Of a stretch of 64,000 nt of DNA, positions 54,337 to 63,144 are shown in pieces. How positions within the stretch are numbered: position 1 is the stretch's first letter; every line of letters starts with the position of its first letter. The position numbers and the translations under genes are program-made. Origin of the DNA: Bacteroidia bacterium (GTDB lineage Bacteria > Bacteroidota > Bacteroidia > Flavobacteriales_D > Cryomorphaceae); assembly GCA_030427905.1 (NCBI GenBank), contig JAUICL010000004.1, positions 277,722 through 341,721 on the forward strand, written 5' to 3'. Under the pieces are notes generated by a model. It was not told the origin of the DNA. It did not search any database and saw only the letters and a program-made list of their open reading frames with translations.

Positions 54337-55536
54337 ATGAAAAAACTGTTTACAATTTCAATGGCACTTGCCCTCGGCGCTACAGCCATGGCGCAAGAGA
54401 CTAAGGTGCTCTTTATCGGTATCGATGGGCTGCGCTCTGATGCGCTCCAGCAGGCTAATACGCCAGCCATGGATGCCTTGATTGACGAAGGGCTATACAC
54501 CTTCGATTCATGGCACTTGGGTGTCACTTCTTCGGGGCCATCATGGAGCGATATGCTTACTGGGGTGTGGGAAGAAAAGCACGGTGTGACCAACAATAGC
54601 TACACCGGAAGTAACTACAATGATTACCCATACTTCGTGACCCGCGTAAAGGAGTATCGACCTGACCTAAAAGCTGTTCAAATCACGAGCTGGGGGCCTA
54701 TGAGCGATGCTGTCTACAACGACGGTTGGGATCAAAAACTCATTCCGCCTACCGATGACGCTTGCCTACAGGTAGCTCAAATCCAGTTGCTCGACCCGGA
54801 GCTCGATCTACTCTTCGTGCACTTCGATGATTGCGACGCGGCTGGACACGGTAACGGATTTTCGACCGATGTAGCACCCTACATGAATCAGATCGAATAT
54901 GTAGATAGCCAAATCGGACAATTGATAGCTTCACTTGAAGCCCGCCCGACTTATGCCAATGAAGATTGGCTGGTTCTTCTAACAACCGACCACGGTGGAC
55001 TCGGATATTCACATGGGGGACTGACTGATGATGAGCGCGCTATCTGGTGGATTGCTCGCGGTGGAAACGTGCCAAACGTTGAAATTTTTGGTGAAGACCC
55101 AGGGAGCTACATCGCGGGCGATGCCAACGAAGAATTGATCCCGTTGACGCCTGTTTTGACAGATATCGCAGTGACTGCTATCGACCACCTTTTGCCAGAA
55201 GTAGACCCTGAACTTGAAGAAGAATGGGATCTTGATGGTAAGTCGTGGTTGGATTTTGCCACTTATATCGAAAAAGGTGAGCAAGCCGACATCGACTTTA
55301 CGGTATGGCCTAACCCAAGCAACGGTTCATTCTACATCGAAATTACGGAAGACATGGCCAGCCATGCTAATGTACGCGTGCTTGATATGAATGGAAAAGT
55401 GGTCAAGGTAATCGCTGATAACCTCGCTTCCAACACACAGAAATACGTGAATCTTGGCGATTTGGAAGCTGGGGTCTACATGCTTCAAGTCATCAATAAT
55501 ACTCAAACTTCAACAAGAAGAATCATTATCAGATAA
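54337..55536 (+). CDS. T9SS-secreted alkaline-phosphatase-superfamily phosphodiesterase
   Basis: 399 aa. Signal peptide (about 1-20). Metal and catalytic residues: Asp30 in FIGIDGLRSD, nucleophile region Ser66 in SSGPSWSDMLTG, D/H in FDDCDAAGHG, and DHGG with a further His (TTDHGGLGYSHGG). The layout is that of type I phosphodiesterase/nucleotide pyrophosphatase and phosphonoacetate hydrolase relatives. A T9SS type A sorting domain (FTVWPNPSNGSFYI, GVYMLQVI) ends the chain, so it acts at the cell surface or in the medium. It could release phosphonate or phosphate from esters such as phosphonolipids or glycans. It follows the TonB receptor by 27 bp. Confidence 0.88.
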   Translation: MKKLFTISMALALGATAMAQETKVLFIGIDGLRSDALQQANTPAMDALIDEGLYTFDSWHLGVTSSGPSWSDMLTGVWEEKHGVTNNSYTGSNYNDYPYFVTRVKEYRPDLKAVQITSWGPMSDAVYNDGWDQKLIPPTDDACLQVAQIQLLDPELDLLFVHFDDCDAAGHGNGFSTDVAPYMNQIEYVDSQIGQLIASLEARPTYANEDWLVLLTTDHGGLGYSHGGLTDDERAIWWIARGGNVPNVEIFGEDPGSYIAGDANEELIPLTPVLTDIAVTAIDHLLPEVDPELEEEWDLDGKSWLDFATYIEKGEQADIDFTVWPNPSNGSFYIEITEDMASHANVRVLDMNGKVVKVIADNLASNTQKYVNLGDLEAGVYMLQVINNTQTSTRRIIIR

Positions 55537-55542
55537 ACGAAA

Positions 55543-55569
55543 AAAGCCAGACGGTGGATGTCTGGCTTT
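55543..55569 (+). terminator. Rho-independent-type terminator
   Basis: AAAGCCAGAC pairs with GTCTGGCTTT around a 7-nt loop, 6 bp after the stop of the secreted phosphodiesterase. The T run is short, so some readthrough into the LamG gene is possible. Confidence 0.8.
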
Positions 55570-55594
55570 AGTTCATATTCAAAATCCTTTTCAC

Positions 55595-58500
55595 ATGAAC
55601 AAAACAACAAAAATACGCTTTTGGATTTATATGCTGGCGATATGCTTGCCGGTGTTTTCGATGGCTCAAGGTGGCCAATCAGCCCTTTCGATTACAGAAT
55701 TTTCGCAATACCTAGAAATAAGTAAAGAAGGTACGACTGATTTCGACTTTGGTGCTGATCAAGACTTTACAATCGAGTTTTGGATTTCGATTCCTTCCGA
55801 AACGACTGGTTTTGGTGGCGATCCAGCCATCATTTCCGACAAAGACTGGGACAGTGGAAACAATCCTGGTTTTGTGATTTTTCTAGAAAGTGGTGCTGTG
55901 CGTTGCAACATCGGTACAGGCGGTACACGGTTAGATATTGATCACGACTACAACATGGAAGACGACCAATGGCACCATGTGGCGCTATCTGCCGATCGCG
56001 ATGGTGACCTGAATCTGATTGTTGACGGTGTTATTGTTGGATCAACATCTATGGTTGGATTCGGCGATATCACGTCTCCAAACAACATCTACCTCGGACA
56101 AGATGGTGTAGCGGGTTATGCCAGTATCAAGTATAGAATGGATGAGCTTCGCTTTTGGAACGAAGCTCTTAGTCAGGAGACTATTCAGCAGAACATTTGC
56201 TTGAAAGCAGATGAAGCCGATGAGAACCTGATCGCATACTACAGCTTCGATGATGAGAGTTTTATGGATATCGCAGGAGACCATGATTTGGTAGTGCCTG
56301 CTGATGGTCCTGGCTTTGCCACATCTGGCGCACACATCGGAGACGCTAGTGTATCTAGCTATCTCACAGATTGGTCTGATGTGGAAGTTGAGTTGTCTAG
56401 CACCCAATTTGGAACGGCGCTCGTTGACAATGTTCAAGGGCTAGATGGAGTAAATATCTATTACGTAGAAGGGGAGCCAAACGATGACAACGGATTTCTT
56501 TCACTCGAAAACCAAAGTGGATACTTCGGGGTGCACGTGGCTGCCATTTCAGAAGGTACGGCCAATTTCACCTACAACTACGATGGTTATGCTGCTGCAG
56601 AAGCGGTAGCAGCTGAAGAGAATTTTGATATGTTCTACAGATTGCACAGTGGGCAGCAAGCCTGGACTAGCACAGGAGCATTCCACAATACCGATGCGAA
56701 AACCTTCTTGGTAACGGGAACTGGTTTTTCTGCTCAGCTCATTTTGGGACAAACCCTTGATGGAATCTGTCCAGAGCCATACAGCTTTGAGCTCGACCAG
56801 ATAGATATGATTTCGGCCCAACTTTCTTGGGGCGAAGATGGACTGGCTTCGGAAGTGGTATACGGGCCAGCTGGTTTTACACCAGAAGATGGTATGTTGA
56901 TCACCGATCTCGAATCTTCATCAATTGCGCTTGAAGGTTTGTCTCCAAATACAGACTACGATGCCTACGTGCGTCACGCTTGTGTTGGTCTCGATGCCAG
57001 CGCTTGGGTAGGGCCACTGTCGTTTACAACCGATGCCTTACCAGTCGTATCCAGCACTGGTGCTGGATCTACCATCGATTTTATCGGTGGAGACGATGGA
57101 CAAAACGTTCATATGGACCTAGGTGAAGTCGCTATTGCTGAGAATAGTTTTACGGTTGAAATGTGGGTCAATGTTCGCGATGTACAAGGCGATCCAGCAT
57201 TCTTTTCCAATAAGGATTGGAACAGCGGAAACAACACGGGGCTCAATATTTTTATGCAGGGCAGTGGAGCCTTCAAGGTAAACTACAAAACAGATGAGTC
57301 TCCTCGAGTTGATATCTCTTCTGATGTATCCATCCTAAACGCGTGGAATCACATTGCTGTGGTTGTAAACCGCGATGAAAACATGACGCTTTACATCAAT
57401 GGTATCGAAGTGAATTCTGGCGATATCAGTACAACTACCGGGACGCTTGCCAGCGACCTTCCTTGGATACTGGGACAGGATGGAACTGGAAACTACAGCT
57501 ACGGACACCAATTTGATGGATGGATTGACGAAGTGCGAATTTGGAATGGCGTGAGAACCCCAGAAGAACTGCGCCAGAATATGTGCGTTAGACTTAGCGG
57601 TACGGAGCCAGGCTTAATGAACTATTTCCCGCTCGATAATGCTTCGGGAATAGTGGCAAACGACCACGCTAATGAATTGAACCATGCGACGATCTACAAC
57701 ATCGAAGAAGCAAACTGGGTGATGAGTGCTGCGGCGATTGGCGAAGAGTCAGTGTGGTCATATGGCGAAGCTATCTCAGATTTGAGCTTGAGCTCAGCTG
57801 CCAACGGTACCTTGAGTGCAACCAATTACGACGCTCTACAAGGGTTCCACATTTACCGAATCGATCAAGCTCCCAACCACACCGTGGGAATGACGGCATT
57901 GGAAGGCGAGCAAATCCAATTTGGAGTATTTCCAGTAGGAACGGGCTCTGCCGATGTATCATACGATTACACAGGCTGGACTGAAGCTGAAACGGCTACA
58001 GAAGAACTCGCTCTCTTTGGACGTGAAAACTTGGACTTCCCGTACTGGTTGAACACCAATGCGAGTACTGATGAAATGACCTTGACCGCTACAATCTCAA
58101 ACCGCACCGAGTTTTTGATTGGAGTGCCATTAACAGGTACCTGCGATGATCCAACAGACCTAGCCGTAGAAGCATCGGTATACTCGGGTCTCGTTTCATG
58201 GACTACCGGTGGATCTGCCAACTGGAATCTAAGCTATGGGCCTGCAGGAATTACCCCTGAAGAAGGAACCATCGAGCTGTTTACAGGCGATAACCCCTAT
58301 ACCATTGCCGGTCTGGAGCCAGAAACGAGCTACTACGTATTCGTTCAAGACTCTTGTGTAGGAATTGGAACGAGCAACTGGGTTGGACCAATCGAATTCA
58401 CAACCCTTGAGATTCCAGCTTACTTAAATACTGGTGCAGGAACGGCGCTTTCATTTGATGGAAGCCAATCTACTTCTCACGGAACGCCTGAGTCATTGAG

Positions 58501-60331
58501 ACCAGAAACTGCCGTGACACTCGAAGCGTGGATCAATCCAGTGGAATTGACTACAGCATGGACAGGTGTATTCTCATACCTGCAAGACAATGGAAGCAAC
58601 GAGTCGGGCTATGGTTTGGTATACAACAACGGTAAGATGAGAATGTACATCATGACCGAAGGAAGCGCTGGAAACCAGTGGAACAATGGTCCTGGAGCCG
58701 AAATGGAACTCAATAAATGGAGTCACATTGCCGGTACATACGATGGCGAAACCATCAAGTTTTACCTGAATGGGATCTTGATGGAAGAGCAAGCCGCTAC
58801 AGGAAATATTGACTGGGAGTTTTTACCTATCGACTTTAGAATCGGAACCTTTTACGACGACAATGAAGATGTTCGCTTCAATGGACAAATCGATGAAGTG
58901 AAAATTTGGGATACCGCTCTGACTGCTGAAGAAATTCGTGCCAATATGTGCCAGAAAATGGTCGGCGACGAAGAAAACTTGATTGGTTACTTCAATTTGA
59001 ATGACGGGCCAGGAAGTATTAACGTTACTGATCTGAGTGTCAATGCCAACCACGGAGTAGTAGAAGGAAACTTTGATGTGAATGCCAACTGGACCATTTC
59101 AGGTGCACACATCGGTGATGAAAGCGCTACGATGTACGGTTCTGACCTGATGACTACACCTATTGCCATTTCGAGTGATATGTATGGAGAGCTTAGCTTG
59201 ATAGCTAATGATGAAAACGTACTTGGAGCACACGTATACCGTGTGAATGAGAATCCAGATGCTTCAGAGATTAGCGATTTGAATGAAAACGCTTCGCACT
59301 TCGGAATCTACGTTGTAGGAAGTGGTTACGTGTCTTATGCTTACGACTATAGCGCGTATTCTGAAGCCGTAGCCGAAGCTGAGAATTTGATGCTCTTTTC
59401 GAGAAACAATGGCGCAACAGATATCTGGACCGTTGCCGTAACAGAAAACAACACGGACGAAAGTGTACTTTCTGGAGAAACGTCTGCGAGTCAGCATGTT
59501 TATCTTTCAACCGATGCATCTACATGTGCCTTCCCTTCTGGAGCTACTTTCGGTGACGAGGAAGTGAGCTCGGCAGTGCTTAGCTGGGATGAAGTAGAAG
59601 GTGCTTCTTACAATTTGATTTACGGCCCTGCTGGAGCTGAAATTCAAAACGGTACGCTCATCGAAGGAATTACCGAAAGTGAGTACCTCGTAGAAGGTCT
59701 TCAGGCTAATTCCAGTTTTGTGTACTATATCCAGACCATTTGCGGCGATGACGAAACGAGCTACTGGGTAGGACCAGTGCCTTTCAACACCTTGCAATGC
59801 GAAGCTCCTGCGAATATCAATGTCGATGAAGTAACATCAAATTCGGTAAGTCTCACATGGGAAGGTGGATCGGCGTCTACGTACCTGATCGAGTGGGGGC
59901 CAGCAGGTTTCACACTTGGTTTTGGAATTCAAAGTGCTGCCAATGAGCTACCACTTGTTCTTGAGCCGCTTGCGCCAAATACGACTTACGAATTCTACGT
60001 GCAAACCGTATGTGGTGAGTGGGGCGAAAGTGTTTGGATGGGGCCTTATTCCTTCACTACCGAAGATCCGAATGGATTGGTGGAAGCAGAAGCATACAAT
60101 ACGGTAGTTTATCCGAACCCAGCTCAAGACCGTTTGACTGTATCGAGCGATTTGGTTGATGAGTCGGCCATTATTCAGATATACGACATCACCGGAAAGA
60201 TGATGATAGAATCGCAAACCGGTGCCAATGAAGTGATTGAAATCAGCGTGATTGACCTGGAGTCAGGTGTTTACATCTTGAGCATTCAGAGCGATAAAGC
60301 AACACAATCAATGAGATTTGTTAAGAATTAA
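55595..60331 (+). CDS. Giant T9SS-secreted LamG/FN3 protein
   Basis: About 1578 aa from ATG 55595, which gives a good signal peptide (KIRFWIYMLAICLPVFSMAQ); the frame is open further upstream but overlaps the preceding gene and terminator. Three LamG/concanavalin-like domains (about 28-215, 492-680, 945-1135) each contain FTIEFWIS-, TVEMWVN- or VTLEAWIN-type strands, the W-N/T-HIA segment and an IDEVKIWD or equivalent ending. They alternate with FN3 modules (about 392-482, 849-940, 1308-1398, 1399-1490) sharing the repeated YGPAGF phrase. The C-terminus is a T9SS type A sorting domain. Likely a carbohydrate- or surface-binding protein working with the secreted phosphodiesterase. Confidence 0.88.
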   Translation: MNKTTKIRFWIYMLAICLPVFSMAQGGQSALSITEFSQYLEISKEGTTDFDFGADQDFTIEFWISIPSETTGFGGDPAIISDKDWDSGNNPGFVIFLESGAVRCNIGTGGTRLDIDHDYNMEDDQWHHVALSADRDGDLNLIVDGVIVGSTSMVGFGDITSPNNIYLGQDGVAGYASIKYRMDELRFWNEALSQETIQQNICLKADEADENLIAYYSFDDESFMDIAGDHDLVVPADGPGFATSGAHIGDASVSSYLTDWSDVEVELSSTQFGTALVDNVQGLDGVNIYYVEGEPNDDNGFLSLENQSGYFGVHVAAISEGTANFTYNYDGYAAAEAVAAEENFDMFYRLHSGQQAWTSTGAFHNTDAKTFLVTGTGFSAQLILGQTLDGICPEPYSFELDQIDMISAQLSWGEDGLASEVVYGPAGFTPEDGMLITDLESSSIALEGLSPNTDYDAYVRHACVGLDASAWVGPLSFTTDALPVVSSTGAGSTIDFIGGDDGQNVHMDLGEVAIAENSFTVEMWVNVRDVQGDPAFFSNKDWNSGNNTGLNIFMQGSGAFKVNYKTDESPRVDISSDVSILNAWNHIAVVVNRDENMTLYINGIEVNSGDISTTTGTLASDLPWILGQDGTGNYSYGHQFDGWIDEVRIWNGVRTPEELRQNMCVRLSGTEPGLMNYFPLDNASGIVANDHANELNHATIYNIEEANWVMSAAAIGEESVWSYGEAISDLSLSSAANGTLSATNYDALQGFHIYRIDQAPNHTVGMTALEGEQIQFGVFPVGTGSADVSYDYTGWTEAETATEELALFGRENLDFPYWLNTNASTDEMTLTATISNRTEFLIGVPLTGTCDDPTDLAVEASVYSGLVSWTTGGSANWNLSYGPAGITPEEGTIELFTGDNPYTIAGLEPETSYYVFVQDSCVGIGTSNWVGPIEFTTLEIPAYLNTGAGTALSFDGSQSTSHGTPESLRPETAVTLEAWINPVELTTAWTGVFSYLQDNGSNESGYGLVYNNGKMRMYIMTEGSAGNQWNNGPGAEMELNKWSHIAGTYDGETIKFYLNGILMEEQAATGNIDWEFLPIDFRIGTFYDDNEDVRFNGQIDEVKIWDTALTAEEIRANMCQKMVGDEENLIGYFNLNDGPGSINVTDLSVNANHGVVEGNFDVNANWTISGAHIGDESATMYGSDLMTTPIAISSDMYGELSLIANDENVLGAHVYRVNENPDASEISDLNENASHFGIYVVGSGYVSYAYDYSAYSEAVAEAENLMLFSRNNGATDIWTVAVTENNTDESVLSGETSASQHVYLSTDASTCAFPSGATFGDEEVSSAVLSWDEVEGASYNLIYGPAGAEIQNGTLIEGITESEYLVEGLQANSSFVYYIQTICGDDETSYWVGPVPFNTLQCEAPANINVDEVTSNSVSLTWEGGSASTYLIEWGPAGFTLGFGIQSAANELPLVLEPLAPNTTYEFYVQTVCGEWGESVWMGPYSFTTEDPNGLVEAEAYNTVVYPNPAQDRLTVSSDLVDESAIIQIYDITGKMMIESQTGANEVIEISVIDLESGVYILSIQSDKATQSMRFVKN

Positions 60332-60357
60332 AAGAGAATCCTGTTTGAAATAAAGTC

Positions 60358-60389
60358 AAGTCGGAGCTGTTTTAGGACAGCTCCGACTT
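60358..60389 (+). terminator. Strong hairpin, terminator- or attenuator-like
   Basis: AAGTCGGAGCTGT (60358-60370) pairs perfectly over 13 bp with ACAGCTCCGACTT (60377-60389) around TTTAGG. The following bases are CCTAATATAAA, a poor T tail, and the oxidase start is only 18 bp further on, so attenuation of the oxidase-regulator pair is possible. Confidence 0.7.
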
Positions 60390-60407
60390 CCTAATATAAA
60401 AGCTTAT

Positions 60408-61580
60408 ATGAATTACGATCTAGCCGTAGTAGGAGGTGGAATCCTTGGGTCATTTCACGCATACCATGCCGCAAAAGCGGGTTTGAAAACTATAATCATT
60501 GAAAAGAGTCCCAAGGCCATGGGGGCGTCAGTTCGCAATTTTGGTCAGGTGGTTCCATCTGGCTTTGACTTGAATAGGTGGCACCATTACGGCAGATACT
60601 CAACCGAACTGTACAAGCAGTTTGGACGTGACCACGGCTTCGATGTTTTCGAAAACGGAAGCACGTACATAGCTTCGACTATGGGCGAGCTAGCTGTTCT
60701 TGAAGAAGCTTACCAACGCTTTCTAGAAAGCGGCTATGAGTGCGAACTCTGGTCTAAATCGAAATTGATAAATCGGTACCCCGCTGTAGATGTCAACTAT
60801 CCCGTAGGAGCCTTGCACTTTCCACAAGAAGTGTCAGTGATCCCTGGAAACTTAATGAATCAACTCCATGGCATGCTCGAGGAAATGGGAGTGGAAGTAT
60901 TGACAAACACCGCTGTGGTGCGATGTGATGCCGAAGCCGATTCTGCCCTAATTTTGACGGCTGGCGGAATGCGCATTTCTGCTTCAAAGGCAATCATTTG
61001 CAATGGTAGCGATTTCGAATTTTTATACCCTGAGATATTTGCCAACGCGCCACTCGAGTTGGTCAAGCTCCAAATGCTACAAACCCATCCCATCCAGAAG
61101 GCGCGGATCCCGGGGAATATTCTCACCGGCCTTTCCGTTAGGAGATACGAGAGTTTTAAGGGATGCCACGCCCACGCATTGCTCGACCCATCAGAAGTTA
61201 ACACCGATTTGACCGACAATGGCATTCACATTCTCTTCAAGCAGAATCCGGATGGATCAGTTGTTATTGGCGATTCGCACCACTATGCCGACATTCACCG
61301 CAGAGACCAGCTCGATTTCGCAGAAAACGGGTATGTAAACGATCTCATTCTAAATGAAGCAAACCGCATAATTCCCTTTCCGAAGTCAAAAATAGCACGA
61401 GCTTGGAGTGGCTACTACAGCCAAACCACTTCTGAAGAGGGTATATTCGAGTTTAATATTGAAAATCAAATCTATATTAGTACTGGAATAGGCGGGAAAG
61501 GTATGACTGCAAGTGCAGGGTATGCCGCGGAGAACATAAAGCGAATATTCGCACTCGAAAAGATAAGTATGAAGGCGTGA
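60408..61580 (+). CDS. TIGR03364-family FAD-dependent oxidoreductase (phosphonate-linked amine oxidase)
   Basis: 390 aa. FAD Rossmann motif GGGILG at residues 9-14, the DAO/glycine-oxidase-like body with ASVRNFGQVVPSGFD, PQEVSVIPGNLMNQL, NGSDFEFLYPEIF, LVKLQMLQT and a C-terminal GIGGKGMTASAG flavin contact. TIGR03364 proteins co-occur with PhnX-like hydrolases and have been reported to oxidise 2-aminoethylphosphonate-type or N-methylated amines. The predicted reaction is oxidative deamination of the phosphonate amine to a phosphonoaldehyde, with release of ammonia or methylamine and hydrogen peroxide. It overlaps the regulator gene by 4 bp. This replaces PhnW in the pathway. Confidence 0.9.
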   Translation: MNYDLAVVGGGILGSFHAYHAAKAGLKTIIIEKSPKAMGASVRNFGQVVPSGFDLNRWHHYGRYSTELYKQFGRDHGFDVFENGSTYIASTMGELAVLEEAYQRFLESGYECELWSKSKLINRYPAVDVNYPVGALHFPQEVSVIPGNLMNQLHGMLEEMGVEVLTNTAVVRCDAEADSALILTAGGMRISASKAIICNGSDFEFLYPEIFANAPLELVKLQMLQTHPIQKARIPGNILTGLSVRRYESFKGCHAHALLDPSEVNTDLTDNGIHILFKQNPDGSVVIGDSHHYADIHRRDQLDFAENGYVNDLILNEANRIIPFPKSKIARAWSGYYSQTTSEEGIFEFNIENQIYISTGIGGKGMTASAGYAAENIKRIFALEKISMKA

Positions 61581-62200
61581 TGAATACCAAAAATGCAAAT
61601 CAAGTAGAAACGGAATCGAACTCAAGAGGCGTTTCAAAAAGCAACGCACTAGGAATGGTTGGGCAAAATATCCGGGCGCTCCGCAAAGAAATGGGGTGGA
61701 GCTTGAAGGATTTGGCTGAAAAAAGCAGCGTTACCCCTGGGTTGATTTCAAGAATCGAAAACTTCCGAACAATTCCATCCCTTCCGGTACTTCACCATAT
61801 CGCAGTGGCGTTTCAAGTGCCCCTTGCCGAATTGGTTGAAAACATTGATGGAAACGATAGCCTGTACATTCTGACCAGAAAAGGGGAAGGTGAAACCGAA
61901 GATCGTGATGACTCGGCCGGACTGATTTACGAAAGCCTACTTTCGCAACCCATTGGCGATTCTACGATTCGCGTCAATGTGGTTACCGTTAACCCAGACA
62001 CCTATAGGCCGCCTATCTCCAATGATGGAATGGAGCTTTTATACGTTTTGAACGGTGACATCGAATACGGAATCGGTGAGGAAGTCATTAATCTTCGCCA
62101 GGGTGATACCCTTTACTTCAATGGGAAGATTCCACATTCGCTGAAGAACAACTCAGAATCTGCTGTAACCTTGTTTAAGGTGTACTTCTTGAAGCCTTAA
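61577..62200 (+). CDS. XRE-cupin transcriptional regulator
   Basis: 207 aa. An HTH_3/XRE domain (about 31-85, IRALRKEMGWSLKDLAEKSSVTPGLISRIENF) joins a C-terminal cupin (about 125-200, DGMELLYVLNGDIEYGIGEEVINLRQGDTLYFNGKIPHSL). This two-domain form binds small organic ligands and often controls adjacent amine or amino acid catabolism, for example the PuuR type. It overlaps the FAD oxidase by 4 bp and is followed by a terminator. It probably controls the locus, perhaps at the CTAAC/GTTAG inverted repeat upstream of the DUF5690 and PhnX-like genes, though nothing in the sequence proves this. Confidence 0.92.
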   Translation: MMNTKNANQVETESNSRGVSKSNALGMVGQNIRALRKEMGWSLKDLAEKSSVTPGLISRIENFRTIPSLPVLHHIAVAFQVPLAELVENIDGNDSLYILTRKGEGETEDRDDSAGLIYESLLSQPIGDSTIRVNVVTVNPDTYRPPISNDGMELLYVLNGDIEYGIGEEVINLRQGDTLYFNGKIPHSLKNNSESAVTLFKVYFLKP

Positions 62201-62229
62201 GCTTTGGTGGTACTTTTCGAATAAAAAAT

Positions 62230-62253
62230 AGCCCGCTTAAAGCGGGCTTTTTA
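62230..62253 (+). terminator. Rho-independent terminator
   Basis: AGCCCGCT pairs with AGCGGGCT around TAA, followed by TTTTT, 29 bp after the regulator stop. It closes the phosphonate locus. Confidence 0.92.
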
Positions 62254-62295
62254 CTTCCGAGACTTGGCATCTCAGTATTGCTGGAGCTAGGCTGT

Positions 62296-63132
62296 TTAGG
62301 CTTCTACTGGCTGGTTCCATACTCCAGAAGACGCCGTGTCTGCAACATACTGAGCAAAGGTTTTGGCTTTTCTTCCTAAAATGGTTTCGATGTCGTGCGA
62401 AATCTTTTGATTTTCAGGATTGGTGAGCACATGAGAGAATAGGTACTCAATAAGCCAAATCACATCGCCAGGAAGGCCAGCCGCCTTCATTCCGTCCACA
62501 TATTCAGCCAAGCTGATTTTGTGCAGATTGAGTTTTCTGCCAGTCGATTCGGCTATCAGGTCTACGATTTTTTCGAATGTGACAAGTTCGGGCCCCGTCA
62601 CTTCTACAATTTGACCATTGTAGCCATCATCCATCAATACCTTGGCGGCCACAGCTGCAATGTCATCTGCATCCACAAAAGGAATCAAAACATCCGAAAG
62701 GGGTAGGGCTACTTCGCCGCTGAGAATGCCATCGAGGAAGAAGCTCTCACTCCAGTTTTGATTGAACCACGATGCGCGTACAATGGTGTAGCCAATTCCA
62801 GACTTGGCAACGATTTCTTCGCAGGCTTCGGCTTCTGTCTCACCTTTTCCCGATAGAAGAACCATTTTTTTGACACCCAATTCCACAGCGAGATGTGTTA
62901 GGCTGGTTATGGCTTCTTTGGCTCCTGGTACGGCTAGGTCGGGGTAGTAGGTCACGTACATTCGCTCTATTCCACTTAGGGCTTTGACCCAGGTTTCTTT
63001 GTTGTCCCAGTCAAAGCCAGGGTTCGCATTTCGAGAACCAATTCGCGGCTCTATTCCGTTCTTTTGAAGGTGTTGCACTACGCGGCTTCCCGTTTTTCCT
63101 GTTCCGCCGATTACTAATACTTGAGAGTTCAT
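62296..63132 (-). CDS. NmrA-like NAD(P)-binding oxidoreductase
   Basis: 278 aa. Atypical SDR: the Rossmann motif GGTGKTGSRVVQHL (about 8-21), KMVLLSGKGETEAEACEEIV and YTIVRASWFNQNWSE are typical of NmrA/NAD(P)-binding proteins of the quinone oxidoreductase 2 group. It lacks a classical YxxxK. It is transcribed on the minus strand 12 bp after the DUF1772 gene, so the three small genes at the right end probably form one operon. Substrate unknown. Confidence 0.9.
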   Translation of the reverse strand: MNSQVLVIGGTGKTGSRVVQHLQKNGIEPRIGSRNANPGFDWDNKETWVKALSGIERMYVTYYPDLAVPGAKEAITSLTHLAVELGVKKMVLLSGKGETEAEACEEIVAKSGIGYTIVRASWFNQNWSESFFLDGILSGEVALPLSDVLIPFVDADDIAAVAAKVLMDDGYNGQIVEVTGPELVTFEKIVDLIAESTGRKLNLHKISLAEYVDGMKAAGLPGDVIWLIEYLFSHVLTNPENQKISHDIETILGRKAKTFAQYVADTASSGVWNQPVEA

Positions 63133-63144
63133 AAGTGTTTGGTA

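Noticed and set aside
55454..55594. Extended N-terminus of the LamG protein
   Set aside because: It would overlap the phosphodiesterase gene and its terminator, while ATG 55595 gives a clear signal peptide.
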